From Natronospirillum operosum (lineage in GTDB: Bacteria; Pseudomonadota; Gammaproteobacteria; Pseudomonadales; Natronospirillaceae): a stretch of DNA of 64,000 bases. The position numbers and the translations under genes were made by a program. This document shows positions 55,728-64,000 of this stretch, piece by piece. Below the pieces are notes generated by a model, which was not told the DNA's origin, searched no databases, and saw only the letters and a list, made by a program, of their open reading frames with translations. The stretch is from contig NZ_SRMF01000001.1 in the NCBI RefSeq assembly GCF_004768465.1, forward strand, positions 683,693 through 747,692, written 5' to 3'. Each line of letters opens with the position of its first letter. Positions within the stretch are counted from its first letter, which is position 1.

Positions 55728-57197
55728 TCAAGGCGAAACGGGCTCTCGGTGTGCTTGCGGTTGTTGCGCACGATAGAGAAACAGCCGCGCCGTCAGCAGA
55801 ATGCTGGCGCAGACCAGACCCACGGTCAGACCCACCCAGAAGCCCGGCGCCCCCTGCGCCGGCAGCAGCCAGTCGGTGAAGGTCAGGACATAACCCAGCG
55901 GCAGACAGATGCCCCAGAATGACAGCAGCATGATGAACAACGGAATCCGGGTGTCGCGATAGCCACGCAGCGCACTGATGGCGGTAACCTGAATGACATC
56001 GGCGATCTGGAACAGGGCGGCAAACAGGATCAGCTGCCGGGCTACGGCGCGTACCGCTTCATCCTGCGTATAGAGGGCCGCAATGGACCCCCGGCCCAGA
56101 AAGAGCGCGCTGGCAAACAGCAGCGCCACCGCCAATGCCAGCAGCAGCGACGACCGGGCCAGCAGGCGTGCCGTGTCCGGTGTGCCGGCTCCGATCAGGT
56201 AGCTGATGCGCAGCGTCAGAGCCAGGCCCAGACTGAGCGGTACCATGAACACCACCGAGACCACATTCAGCGCGATCTGATGGCCGGCCACAATCACCGG
56301 CCCCAGCGGAGCCAGAAACAGCGCCACCACCGAGAACATGCTGGCCTCCACAAAGATGGTGACCCCGATCGGGATGCCCAGCCGCAGCAGGCGGCTGATC
56401 TCGACCCGATTCGGCCGCTGGCGCGAGGGCCAGTAGTGGAACTGTCGGAATACCCGGCTGCTGTTGAGATAGATCAGCAGGGCCCCCAGCGCCAGCCACA
56501 GCGAAATGGCCGTGGCCCAGCCGCAGCCGACCCCGCCCATGGCAGGCAGACCCAGCTTGCCGTAGATGAAGATGTAGTTCAGCGGCAGGTTGATGCCCGC
56601 CTGCAGCAGCGAGAACACCATGATGACCCGGGTATGGCCGAGGCCGTCGGTCAGGCCCCGAATGGCAATCATCAGCAACAGGGCAGGTATGCCCCAGGCA
56701 AAGGCGCGCAGATAGCCCTGCGTAATACCGGCGGTGGTGCTGTCCAGTTGCAGCAGGTCGAGCACCGCGCGCACCTGGGTCAGCAGGGCAATCATCAATA
56801 CCGAGCAGCCCAGCGCCACATGGATGCCCTGCCACGCCACCGGCATGATGCGGTGCTGGCTCCGGGCGCCGTTGTGACCCGAAATGATGGGCTGCAGGGC
56901 ATTCAGGGTGCCCATGAACAGCAGGAACAACGGCGCCCACAGGCTGGAACCGATGGCCACACCGGCCAGGTCCGTGGCACTGGCGTTGCCGGCCATCACG
57001 GTATCGATGACCCCGTTGGCCATCTGCGCCAGCTGTGCAATCAGGATGGGGCCGCCGAGCACGGCCAGGTTGCGCCATTCGGCCAGGGTGCGCTGCGTCA
57101 GCGAGCCCCGGACTTCCGGTGGCGGCTGCGCCACGCTCTCCTCGCCCGGCTCGCGCAACAGAGCTGATGATTCATTCAGCGAGCTTTGTTCACTCAT
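55728..57197 (-). CDS. MATE-family multidrug efflux transporter
   Basis: A 489-residue inner-membrane exporter with about 12 hydrophobic segments and the NorM-type pattern (LAVLGGPILIAQLAQMANGVIDTVMAG at the start, in part). It couples sodium or proton entry to drug export. ATG 57197 overlaps the stop of the DMT gene (ATGA), so both are co-translated. Confidence 0.88.
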   Translation of the reverse strand: MSEQSSLNESSALLREPGEESVAQPPPEVRGSLTQRTLAEWRNLAVLGGPILIAQLAQMANGVIDTVMAGNASATDLAGVAIGSSLWAPLFLLFMGTLNALQPIISGHNGARSQHRIMPVAWQGIHVALGCSVLMIALLTQVRAVLDLLQLDSTTAGITQGYLRAFAWGIPALLLMIAIRGLTDGLGHTRVIMVFSLLQAGINLPLNYIFIYGKLGLPAMGGVGCGWATAISLWLALGALLIYLNSSRVFRQFHYWPSRQRPNRVEISRLLRLGIPIGVTIFVEASMFSVVALFLAPLGPVIVAGHQIALNVVSVVFMVPLSLGLALTLRISYLIGAGTPDTARLLARSSLLLALAVALLFASALFLGRGSIAALYTQDEAVRAVARQLILFAALFQIADVIQVTAISALRGYRDTRIPLFIMLLSFWGICLPLGYVLTFTDWLLPAQGAPGFWVGLTVGLVCASILLTARLFLYRAQQPQAHREPVSP

Positions 57198-58090
57198 GGC
57201 CGTGTTACCGGCACCGTTGGTTTGCGCAGGCGGATCAGGCGCGTGGTGATGGCAGTACCCAGCAGGGTAATCACCATGCCGATGACCATCTGTACGGTCA
57301 GGGTTTCACCCAGCAGTACATAGGCCCAGATCAGGGCCGTCACCGGCACCAGAAAGGTCACGGTGGAAGTGGCCGTGGCGCCGGCGCTGGCAATCAGACC
57401 AAAATAGATCAGGAAGGCCACGGTGGTACTGAACAGGGCCAGGCCGAGAGCATTGCTCCAGGCCAGGGTGCTGATCGGCTCGGTCGGCCACAGCAGCAGC
57501 CCGGGAATCAGCAGGATCAGTGCCGACATGGTTACACTGCCGGCAGCCAGTACCCGCGCCGGTAAATGTGACAGCCGCGTCTTGGAATAGTTGGTGGCGA
57601 CACCATAGCAGAAGGTCGCGCCCAGCGCGGCCAGGATAAACCAGCCATCACCGCCGACACCAAAGTCCAGCCGGTTCGCGGACAGCACATACACTCCGAA
57701 CAGGGCCATTGCCAGGCCGAAATACTGCTGGCGGGTGACCGGGGTGGCAAACAGCAGGGCACCGATCAGGGCCGTGAATATCGGTGTGGTGGCATTGATC
57801 AGCGAGGTAAAGCCCGCCTCCAGCTGCATGGTGGCCAGGGCCAGCAGTGTGAACGGCATGACATGGTTGATCAGGCCGACAATGAACAGCCGGCCCTTGT
57901 TGTCCCAGAACAGCCGCAGGTAATGCCGACTCATGAACAGCAGCGGCGCCAGGCAGAGGGCGCCCACGCCCATGCGCACCAGTATCAGCGGAATGGGGCC
58001 GAACTCGGGTACGGCCACGCGCATGAAGATGAACGACAGCCCCCAGAGGCTGGACAGCAATATCAGGCGCAATGAATCGGTGGTGGTCAA
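57194..58090 (-). CDS. DMT-superfamily (EamA) transporter
   Basis: A 298-residue protein with ten hydrophobic segments in two EamA repeats (LLSSLWGLSFIFMRVAVPEF first, LFSTTVAFLIYFGLIASAGA second). TTG 58090 with AGGA eight bases upstream is the better start; the longer frame to 58204 adds a non-conserved, non-hydrophobic tail. The substrate of the metabolite exporter is unknown. Co-transcribed with MATE. Confidence 0.8.
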   Translation of the reverse strand: MTTTDSLRLILLSSLWGLSFIFMRVAVPEFGPIPLILVRMGVGALCLAPLLFMSRHYLRLFWDNKGRLFIVGLINHVMPFTLLALATMQLEAGFTSLINATTPIFTALIGALLFATPVTRQQYFGLAMALFGVYVLSANRLDFGVGGDGWFILAALGATFCYGVATNYSKTRLSHLPARVLAAGSVTMSALILLIPGLLLWPTEPISTLAWSNALGLALFSTTVAFLIYFGLIASAGATATSTVTFLVPVTALIWAYVLLGETLTVQMVIGMVITLLGTAITTRLIRLRKPTVPVTRP

Positions 58091-58224
58091 GGCATCAGTC
58101 CTTTTGCTGCACAGGCGGCGCGAGAAAACAGAGCCGGCTAGCCTAGCGTTTATGGGTCGGCAAGGGAACACTGAATCGGCTGCAATCGGACCTCTGACTG
58201 GCAATCAGGGATGACGGTATCTTT

Positions 58225-58260
58225 ACCACCGCGACCGCCGCGACCACCGCGACCGCCGCG
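58225..58260. repeat. GC-rich tandem repeat, four copies of ACCRCCGCG
   Basis: The 9-base unit ACCACCGCG alternates with ACCGCCGCG, giving two perfect 18-base copies. It lies between the DMT gene start and the end of argO, in a stretch with no gene (58091-58292). There is no clear link to a mobile element. Confidence 0.75.
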
Positions 58261-58292
58261 CCACCGTCAGTACCGCCCGCCTGCCGGTGTGC

Positions 58293-58892
58293 TCACAGCA
58301 GCAGAGAGACGGCCACCAACATCATGATCAGGCCGATCAGGCAGTCGAAAATGCGCCAGGCCCGCTGCGACTGCAGGCGCGGCCCCAGCAGCTGTCCGCA
58401 GAAGGCCAGACTGAAGAACCAGACGGCCGAGCCAAGGGCCGCTCCCAGCACAAACACGAGCGGCGCTGTCTGCTGGGCACCCACACTGCCGACCAGCACC
58501 AGAGTATCCAGATAGACATGCGGGTTCAGCAGCGAAATGGCGGCCGCCTGGCCGGCCGTTTTCCAGCGGCTGGCGGCCCGGGTTGCGGCCGTCGGCTGTA
58601 GACGGCCACCGCCCTGCCAGGCCCGCCAGAACGCCTGCATGGCCAGAAAGGTCAGCAGCAGCACACCCAGCAGGGTCATCACCGGCACCAGTGCCGGCAC
58701 GCGCTGCTGAATCGCATCAATGCTGAAGGTGCCAATGCTGATCAGGGTGGCATCAATGCTGAAGCAGACGGCAGCGATGATGGCCGGGTGCTCACCGCGC
58801 ATGCTCTTGTTCAGTACCCAGGCATTCTGGGCTCCGATCGCGACGATCAGGCCCAGGGCAATGCCGAAACCGGTCAGAAAAGTCAGTACCAT
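58293..58892 (-). CDS. argO: ArgO/LysE-family amino acid exporter
   Basis: A 199-residue exporter with five to six hydrophobic segments and the family signature IVAIGAQNAWVLNKSMRGEH. Divergent from an ArgP-type LysR regulator, the classical arrangement for arginine/lysine export. ATG 58892 aligns with the known N-terminus; the frame is open to 59021 but the added residues are not conserved. Confidence 0.87.
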   Translation of the reverse strand: MVLTFLTGFGIALGLIVAIGAQNAWVLNKSMRGEHPAIIAAVCFSIDATLISIGTFSIDAIQQRVPALVPVMTLLGVLLLTFLAMQAFWRAWQGGGRLQPTAATRAASRWKTAGQAAAISLLNPHVYLDTLVLVGSVGAQQTAPLVFVLGAALGSAVWFFSLAFCGQLLGPRLQSQRAWRIFDCLIGLIMMLVAVSLLL

Positions 58893-59019
58893 TTGTGCGG
58901 GCTCATGAAAGACTGTGCCGGGCAGCTTATGGTCGCCTCTGTTATTAATCCAACGAATATAGCTGATGTATAATAAGAATATCTTATAATACAAAGACCC
59001 CGAAACAGGAGGCCTGATC

Positions 59020-59895
59020 ATGCTGGACTACCGACTGCTGGAAGCCCTGGGGGCAGTGATAGAAACGGGCGGCTTTGCGCGGGCGGCCAACAAGCTGCAT
59101 CTGACCCAGTCGGCGATCAGTCAGCGCATCCGGCAACTCGAATTCCTGCTCGGTCAGCCAGTGTTGCTGCGCAGTACACCGCCGGTGGCAACACCCATGG
59201 GGCGGCGCCTGAACAACCATCTGCAACAGGTCAGGCAACTGGAGATGGACATAGAGCAGGTGGCTCAGAACGAGCCATTGCAGATCCGCCTGACCGTCAA
59301 TGCCGATTCCATGGCCACCTGGCTGGCGCCGGCACTGGCGTCCTGTGAACTGAGTGCACGCATGGCGTTTGAACTGGTGGTGGAAGATCAGGAGGTCGGT
59401 CTTGATCGCATGCGCAACGGGGAGGTCATGGCCTGTATCTGCAGCGAGGCGCGTGCGGTCAACGGCGGTGCGGTCAGGGCGTTGGGCGTGCTGCGTTACC
59501 GCGCCCTGGCCAGCCCAGAATTCGTCGCCCGCTATCAGACCCGGGAGCGGCCGGAGCATCTGGTCGAGGCGCCGTGCCTGGTGTTCAATCGGGATGATCA
59601 GCTGCAGCACCGCTTTCTGGCCAGCCAGGGGCTGCCGGCACCCAGGCGGCAGCATCATTGCCCTTCATCAGAGGGCTTCGTGAAGATGGCCCTGGCCGGC
59701 ATGGGCTATGGCATGTTGCCGGAGCTGCAGGTTGAGCCGGAATACCGCGCCGGCACCCTGGTGGAGGTGTGGCCCGAGGCCAGCCTGGATGTGCCGCTGT
59801 ACTGGCACTACTGGCAAACGGAAAGCTCCGCCATGAAGGCGCTGCGCCAGGCTGTGACCACCCATGCCCATCAGGTGCTGGTGCAGCCGGACTGA
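59020..59895 (+). CDS. argP: ArgP/LysG-family LysR regulator
   Basis: A 291-residue LysR protein with the ArgP N-terminus (MLDYRLLEALGAVIETGGFA, AANKLHLTQSAISQRIRQLE). It probably activates argO in response to arginine or lysine. AGGAGG eight bases before ATG 59020. The 127-bp divergent region to argO holds two TATAAT boxes 16 bp apart inside an imperfect dyad around 58967-58991. Confidence 0.88.
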   Translation: MLDYRLLEALGAVIETGGFARAANKLHLTQSAISQRIRQLEFLLGQPVLLRSTPPVATPMGRRLNNHLQQVRQLEMDIEQVAQNEPLQIRLTVNADSMATWLAPALASCELSARMAFELVVEDQEVGLDRMRNGEVMACICSEARAVNGGAVRALGVLRYRALASPEFVARYQTRERPEHLVEAPCLVFNRDDQLQHRFLASQGLPAPRRQHHCPSSEGFVKMALAGMGYGMLPELQVEPEYRAGTLVEVWPEASLDVPLYWHYWQTESSAMKALRQAVTTHAHQVLVQPD

Positions 59896-59908
59896 GACCT
59901 GTTCGGGT

Positions 59909-62038
59909 TCAAAGCCCCCACAGGCCACTGACCCGGCGCACCCGGGTATTGACTGCTTCCTGAAACAGCCCGGCATCGCCGGCCAGCAGGGTAAAGCGCG
60001 ATCTGGCCCGGGTAATACCGGTATAGATCAGCTCCCGGGTCAGCACCGGCGAGCGGTAGGCCGGCAGCAACAGGGCGGTATGGTCGAATTCCGAGCCCTG
60101 TGACTTGTGCACCGTCATCGCATAGACGGTATCGACGGTCTGCAGACGGCTGGGCAGCACCCAGTGAATGGCCTGCGAGCCGTCACTGGTCGGAAAGGCC
60201 ACCCGCAGTTGGTACTGATCACCGGCGCCGCCCAGCGCTGGGCCCTGTAGCGTGATGCCGATATCACCGTTCATCAGGCCCAGGCTGTAGTCATTGCGGG
60301 TCACCATCACCGGTCTGCCGGCGAACCAGCCGTGGTCGGCCTGCACCAGCCCGGCCTGATGCAGGGCCCGGGTCAGTTGCTGATTCATCTGATCGACCCC
60401 TTGCGGGCCACCACGCACCGCGCACAGCAACTGGAAGTCGCTCCAGCGGGCCAGTACCGCCTGTGCCCAGGCATCGAATTCGGCGCGCTCGGCATCGGGT
60501 GGCGGCTGATTCGCGGCCAGCCATTCCAGTGTCGGGCGCAACCGGTCGACGCACCAGTCGAGCAGGGCTTGGGTATCCCGCCCCAGACTCTGTGGCCAGG
60601 CGATATCCGCCGCCTGATCTGCCTGTTGCAGTTGCTGCAGGGCGGTTTGTCCGTCTCCCTGATTGACCGCCCGGGCCAGTTGGCCGATGCCGCTGTCGGC
60701 CCCGAAACGATGGCTGACGCGCAGCATGGTCACGGCCTGATCAAGCGGGCGCCCGGCAGGGTCGGTCAGCTCTGGCGGCAGCTTGCAGCCGGTGACGGCC
60801 TGTACCCATGCCGCCAGTTCGGGTTGATAGTGTGCCTGTTCGGCGCGCTGGCACAGGTTGCCCAGCACGGCACCGGCTTCCACCGAGGCCAACTGGTCCT
60901 TGTCGCCGAGCAGGATCACCCGGGTCGCAGCCGGCAGGGCGTCCAGCAGGCGTGCCATCATTTCCACATCCACCATGGAGGCTTCATCCACCACCACCAG
61001 GTCCAGGTGCAGCGGATTGCCCCGATGATGGCGAAAATGGCGGCTGTCCGGGCGCGCGCCGAGCAGCCGATGCAGGGTGGTGACCTCTTCGGGAATATGG
61101 TCGCGCAGGCTGTCGCTTTTGGGCAGGCCGCTCAGATCCAATTTTTCCACCTGGCCGCCAATGGATTCGTTCAGCCGGGCGGCGGCCTTGCCGGTGGGAG
61201 CCGTCAGCGCAATGCGCATGGGGGACCCATCCGCGTTGCCCATGGCCTGGGCCTGCAGCAGAGCCAACAGGCGCACTACGGTCGTAGTCTTGCCGGTGCC
61301 CGGGCCGCCGGTGATGATGGCAAAGCGCTGGCGCGCAGCCAGCGCGCAGGCGATGCGCTGCCAGTCCGGCCTGTCGCCGCTGACCGGCGTTGCAAAAAGG
61401 GCACTCAGGCCCTGTGTCAGTTGGCTGTCGTCAACAGGCACGGGTGCGCTGAGGCGCTGCTGCAGGGCCGACTCGATCTGGCGCTCGTACTGCCAGTAGC
61501 GACGCAGATACAGCAGGGGTGAGCGTCCGGGCGTATCCGGCACGGTCAGTACCAGTGGCCCGGGTTCTGCGGCTGCAGTCTCATTGCTCAGGCCGGAACT
61601 GTGCAGCGCCGCGATACAGTCTGGCACTGTCAGCCCCAGCAGCAGATCGGCAGGTGTGGGCGGCGGGTCGTCGAGTGGTTCGTCATCGGGCGGCAGCGAC
61701 AGTACTCGATCCGGCTGTGCCTGCAGATCGGCCAGATCCAGACAGACATGCCCCCGCCCCACCTGGTGACTGGTCAATGCCACCAGCAGCAGGGCCAGGG
61801 GGGAGGCCTGGGGGCACTGCTGATGACAGAAGCGGGCCAGTGCCCGGTCCAGCGGGCGCAGCCAGCCGCGTTCGGTCCACCGGGCGAGCAGTTCAAGCAA
61901 TTGCTCGGCCGTGGCCTGCCCCCGCAGATCCGGCTGCGCAGCAGGGGAGGGGCCGGGGGGTGGTGCAGAAGACGTTAGCCTGGAGGGTTCGGAATCCGGT
62001 GCGCCGAAGAGATCCGGGGTATGCGGGTCGCCGCTCAT
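59909..62038 (-). CDS. recD: Exodeoxyribonuclease V alpha subunit
   Basis: A 709-residue RecD helicase. Walker A GGPGTGKTTT is at residues 244-253, with DEASMVDVEMMARLL, and MTVHKSQGSEFDHTALLL as a late helicase motif. It works as the 5'-3' motor of RecBCD in double-strand break repair. ATG 62038 overlaps the recB stop (ATGA). Confidence 0.95.
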   Translation of the reverse strand: MSGDPHTPDLFGAPDSEPSRLTSSAPPPGPSPAAQPDLRGQATAEQLLELLARWTERGWLRPLDRALARFCHQQCPQASPLALLLVALTSHQVGRGHVCLDLADLQAQPDRVLSLPPDDEPLDDPPPTPADLLLGLTVPDCIAALHSSGLSNETAAAEPGPLVLTVPDTPGRSPLLYLRRYWQYERQIESALQQRLSAPVPVDDSQLTQGLSALFATPVSGDRPDWQRIACALAARQRFAIITGGPGTGKTTTVVRLLALLQAQAMGNADGSPMRIALTAPTGKAAARLNESIGGQVEKLDLSGLPKSDSLRDHIPEEVTTLHRLLGARPDSRHFRHHRGNPLHLDLVVVDEASMVDVEMMARLLDALPAATRVILLGDKDQLASVEAGAVLGNLCQRAEQAHYQPELAAWVQAVTGCKLPPELTDPAGRPLDQAVTMLRVSHRFGADSGIGQLARAVNQGDGQTALQQLQQADQAADIAWPQSLGRDTQALLDWCVDRLRPTLEWLAANQPPPDAERAEFDAWAQAVLARWSDFQLLCAVRGGPQGVDQMNQQLTRALHQAGLVQADHGWFAGRPVMVTRNDYSLGLMNGDIGITLQGPALGGAGDQYQLRVAFPTSDGSQAIHWVLPSRLQTVDTVYAMTVHKSQGSEFDHTALLLPAYRSPVLTRELIYTGITRARSRFTLLAGDAGLFQEAVNTRVRRVSGLWGL

Positions 62039-64000
62039 GGTCGGACCTCCTGTGCCGGTGCCGGGTGGTGAGTATGGCCCTGAAACAGCTGGTCCAGTTG
62101 GTCCAGCAGAGTTTCAGCCGGCCGGCAGGTCCACAGACCACTGGTAGGCGCTTCGATGCCGCGCAGGAACAGATAGGCCGCACCGCCCAGATGCTGCGCC
62201 GGCTCATAGTCGGGCAGGCGTACTCGCAGCAGCCGGTGCAGGGCCAGCGTATAGAGCGCGGCCTGCAGGTCGTAGCGCTTGGCCATCACCGCCTCGGTCA
62301 TGGCCTCGGTGCTGTAGGCCCCGGCATCCGGGCCCAGCCAGTTGGATTTCCAGTCGGCCACGTAGTAGCGCCCCTGCCAGCAGAACACCAGGTCGATAAA
62401 GCCCTTGAGCAGGCCGTTCAGATGCTGTGCCTGCAGTGTCGGCCGAGGTCGCTCCGGCATCAGGCCGGTGCGCACGACATGGTCGATCTGCTCGGCACTG
62501 ACACTGTGTGTGGACAGCCAGAACTCGAGTTCCGGCTGGTGGTCCCGAATGTCGAGCAGGCGCGGTGGCTGGTCGGCGCCCAGACCGGTCCAGGGCTGCT
62601 CCAACAGCGCCACCAGCCAGGCATCCAGGGTGTCGACCCAGATGTCCCAGCCCCGCAACTGGCAGCGCCGCTCGATCAGGAGGCGCCGCGCCGTATCGTC
62701 CTGACGGGCGGCGGCAAAGCCCTGAACCAGGCCCTGATCGGTGCTCAGTCGATGCCCGGCGGCCCATTCCAGCAGACCGTGCAGAAAGGTGCCGGGCTCA
62801 GGCCCGCGCGGGAACCGATGCAGGCCGGACAGGCGGCTGCTGGCGGGCACCGCTGGCACGACTTGATAGTCATTGTCGGTCAGTGCCTGCCATTCTTCGC
62901 GCTGCAGTTCGTCCAGCGCGATTTCCGGCTCGGCGACCGCTTCGGCACTGCCCAGTTCCGAGCTGAGCGCGGAATAGCTGGCCACCCACCAGGGCTCCAG
63001 CCGCGCCCGCTGAACTCGCCGTGCTGCCTGCCAGGGCATGGGCGCAGCGGCTTGCCAGCTGTCGCTGCCGGGTTCGGGCGGCGGCGTGATGGCAATGGTG
63101 TTGTGAGAAAGCTTGTTCAGGGCCTGTGCAAGCGCGGCCGGGTCCAGTTCGTCGCCACCGCCGAGCAGATAGCCCAGGGCGCTCTCGTGCAGCAGGGATT
63201 TTCTGGCCGAGCCCCGGTTCAGCGCCCCGACACCCATCCAGACGCCGTGGCGGGCCCGGGTCAGGGCCACATAGAGCAGGCGCAGGTCTTCGCGCAGGCG
63301 CTCCGCATCGGCCTGAGTCCAGGCGTCGGGCGCCTGCTTGCTGCCGGCGATTTCCAGCGCCGTGCCGTCCAGCCAGGGCACGCTGACCATGGGGGTGCGG
63401 CCGTCGACCTGACGCCAGGTACCGGCAAAGGGCAGCATCACCAGTGGGTATTCCAGCCCCTTGGACTTGTGAATGGTGACCACCTTGATCAGGTCGGCAT
63501 CGCTTTCCAGACGCAATATCTGCTCATCGCCGGCGCTGCGCGGGTCCTTGATCTGTTCGCTGAACAGGCGCAGCAGGCTCTGCTCTCCGTCGACCCGGGC
63601 GCTGGCCTGCTGCAGCCATTCGGCCAGATGCAGCAGGTTGGTCAGGCGCCGTTCGCCATCGTCCTGGCGCAGCAGCCGGGCCGGCAGATCATGGTCGTGC
63701 AACAGGCGGTGCACCATGGCCAGCACGCCCTGGGTACGCCAGCGGCGGGCATAGTCGCGGAAACGCTGGTTCTGTTCTTCACGCAGCAGTTCATCGTGAT
63801 TGAGCCGATCCAGCTCTGCCAGCGACCATTGCAGGCTGTCGGTTGCCAGCGCCGTGCGCAGCAGTCGTTCATCACCGGGTTCGGCACAGGCCTGCAGCCA
63901 GTGCAGCAGGTCACGCGCCTCGCGGGTGTCGAACACCGAGGCGCGGTCGGACAGATAGACGCTGGGCAACTGCCGCCGGCTCAGGGCCTGGCGCACAATG
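62035..64000 (-). CDS. recB: Exodeoxyribonuclease V beta subunit, C-terminal part (runs off the window)
   Basis: The reading frame is open to the window edge, so only the last about 655 residues are seen and the start lies beyond 64000. Helicase motifs VTIHKSKGLEYPLVMLPFAG and LLYVALTRARH are present, followed by the nuclease domain with GFIDLVFCW and the DxK site VADWKSNWLG. Couples with RecC (not in the window) and RecD. Confidence 0.93.
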   Translation of the reverse strand, partial: IVRQALSRRQLPSVYLSDRASVFDTREARDLLHWLQACAEPGDERLLRTALATDSLQWSLAELDRLNHDELLREEQNQRFRDYARRWRTQGVLAMVHRLLHDHDLPARLLRQDDGERRLTNLLHLAEWLQQASARVDGEQSLLRLFSEQIKDPRSAGDEQILRLESDADLIKVVTIHKSKGLEYPLVMLPFAGTWRQVDGRTPMVSVPWLDGTALEIAGSKQAPDAWTQADAERLREDLRLLYVALTRARHGVWMGVGALNRGSARKSLLHESALGYLLGGGDELDPAALAQALNKLSHNTIAITPPPEPGSDSWQAAAPMPWQAARRVQRARLEPWWVASYSALSSELGSAEAVAEPEIALDELQREEWQALTDNDYQVVPAVPASSRLSGLHRFPRGPEPGTFLHGLLEWAAGHRLSTDQGLVQGFAAARQDDTARRLLIERRCQLRGWDIWVDTLDAWLVALLEQPWTGLGADQPPRLLDIRDHQPELEFWLSTHSVSAEQIDHVVRTGLMPERPRPTLQAQHLNGLLKGFIDLVFCWQGRYYVADWKSNWLGPDAGAYSTEAMTEAVMAKRYDLQAALYTLALHRLLRVRLPDYEPAQHLGGAAYLFLRGIEAPTSGLWTCRPAETLLDQLDQLFQGHTHHPAPAQEVRP

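Overview
The window is about 57% GC, dense with genes, and carries a typical gammaproteobacterial chromosomal gene set: recB-recD, argO/argP, hscC with its J-protein, and choline-sulfate uptake. Proteins are rather acidic and choline sulfate is used, which suggests a moderately halophilic or marine member, perhaps of the Oceanospirillales. That placement is an inference; no rRNA or tRNA gene is visible. No CRISPR array, insertion sequence or prophage was seen.

Layout. (1) 97-4843: nitrate uptake. A NIT-ANTAR antiterminator (NasR type) faces a nitrate ABC transporter (substrate-binding protein, permease, ATPase). Its leader combines a sigma-54 promoter, two NtrC-like sites, two hexaloop hairpins and an intrinsic terminator. 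(2) 4900-8190: small accessory regulators with their targets: a CGNR zinc-finger protein with an RhtB exporter, a MerR regulator with an SDR, and a GFA-family protein. (3) 8348-11907: choline-sulfate use (choX, betC, LysR regulator). (4) 11971-12839: a VOC protein and a decayed MmcQ/YjbR gene. (5) 12790-21593: a LysR-controlled catabolic cluster of unknown substrate (FAD oxidoreductase, two-subunit aconitase X, TAXI-TRAP transporter, Fe(II)/2-oxoglutarate dioxygenase), ending in a cut-off reading frame. (6) 21594-34052: a galactoside regulon (GH36 alpha-galactosidase, galK, galT, LacI regulator, ABC importer without an ATPase, LacZ). Six copies of a GAAAACGTTTTC-type operator tie it together, and a short galE remnant remains. 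(7) 34070-36891: hscC and its J-protein. (8) 37063-39748: an NmrA-like gene, a LysR/SDR pair and a broken SMR transporter. (9) 39798-41890: a patch of small immunity-like and antitoxin-like genes with no toxin. (10) 41923-48487: GNAT, diguanylate cyclase, Hsp20, and a histidine kinase with an EAL response regulator. (11) 48493-64000: mostly housekeeping: FMN-riboswitch-controlled ribH, threonine aldolase, a BFN-PDZ protein, VOC, HDAC-like deacetylase, YaiI, PagL, FrnE, AzlCD, MATE, DMT, argO/argP, recD and the 3' part of recB.

How the genes work together: most modules pair a regulator with its target, and in several cases the operator can be read directly between them. The best-resolved regulatory unit is the nitrate leader. 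The least explained metabolic unit is the FAD/AcnX/TRAP/dioxygenase operon. Starts given here often differ from the longest reading frame because a clear ribosome-binding site supports an internal start. All names rest on reading the translated sequences; no database search was run.
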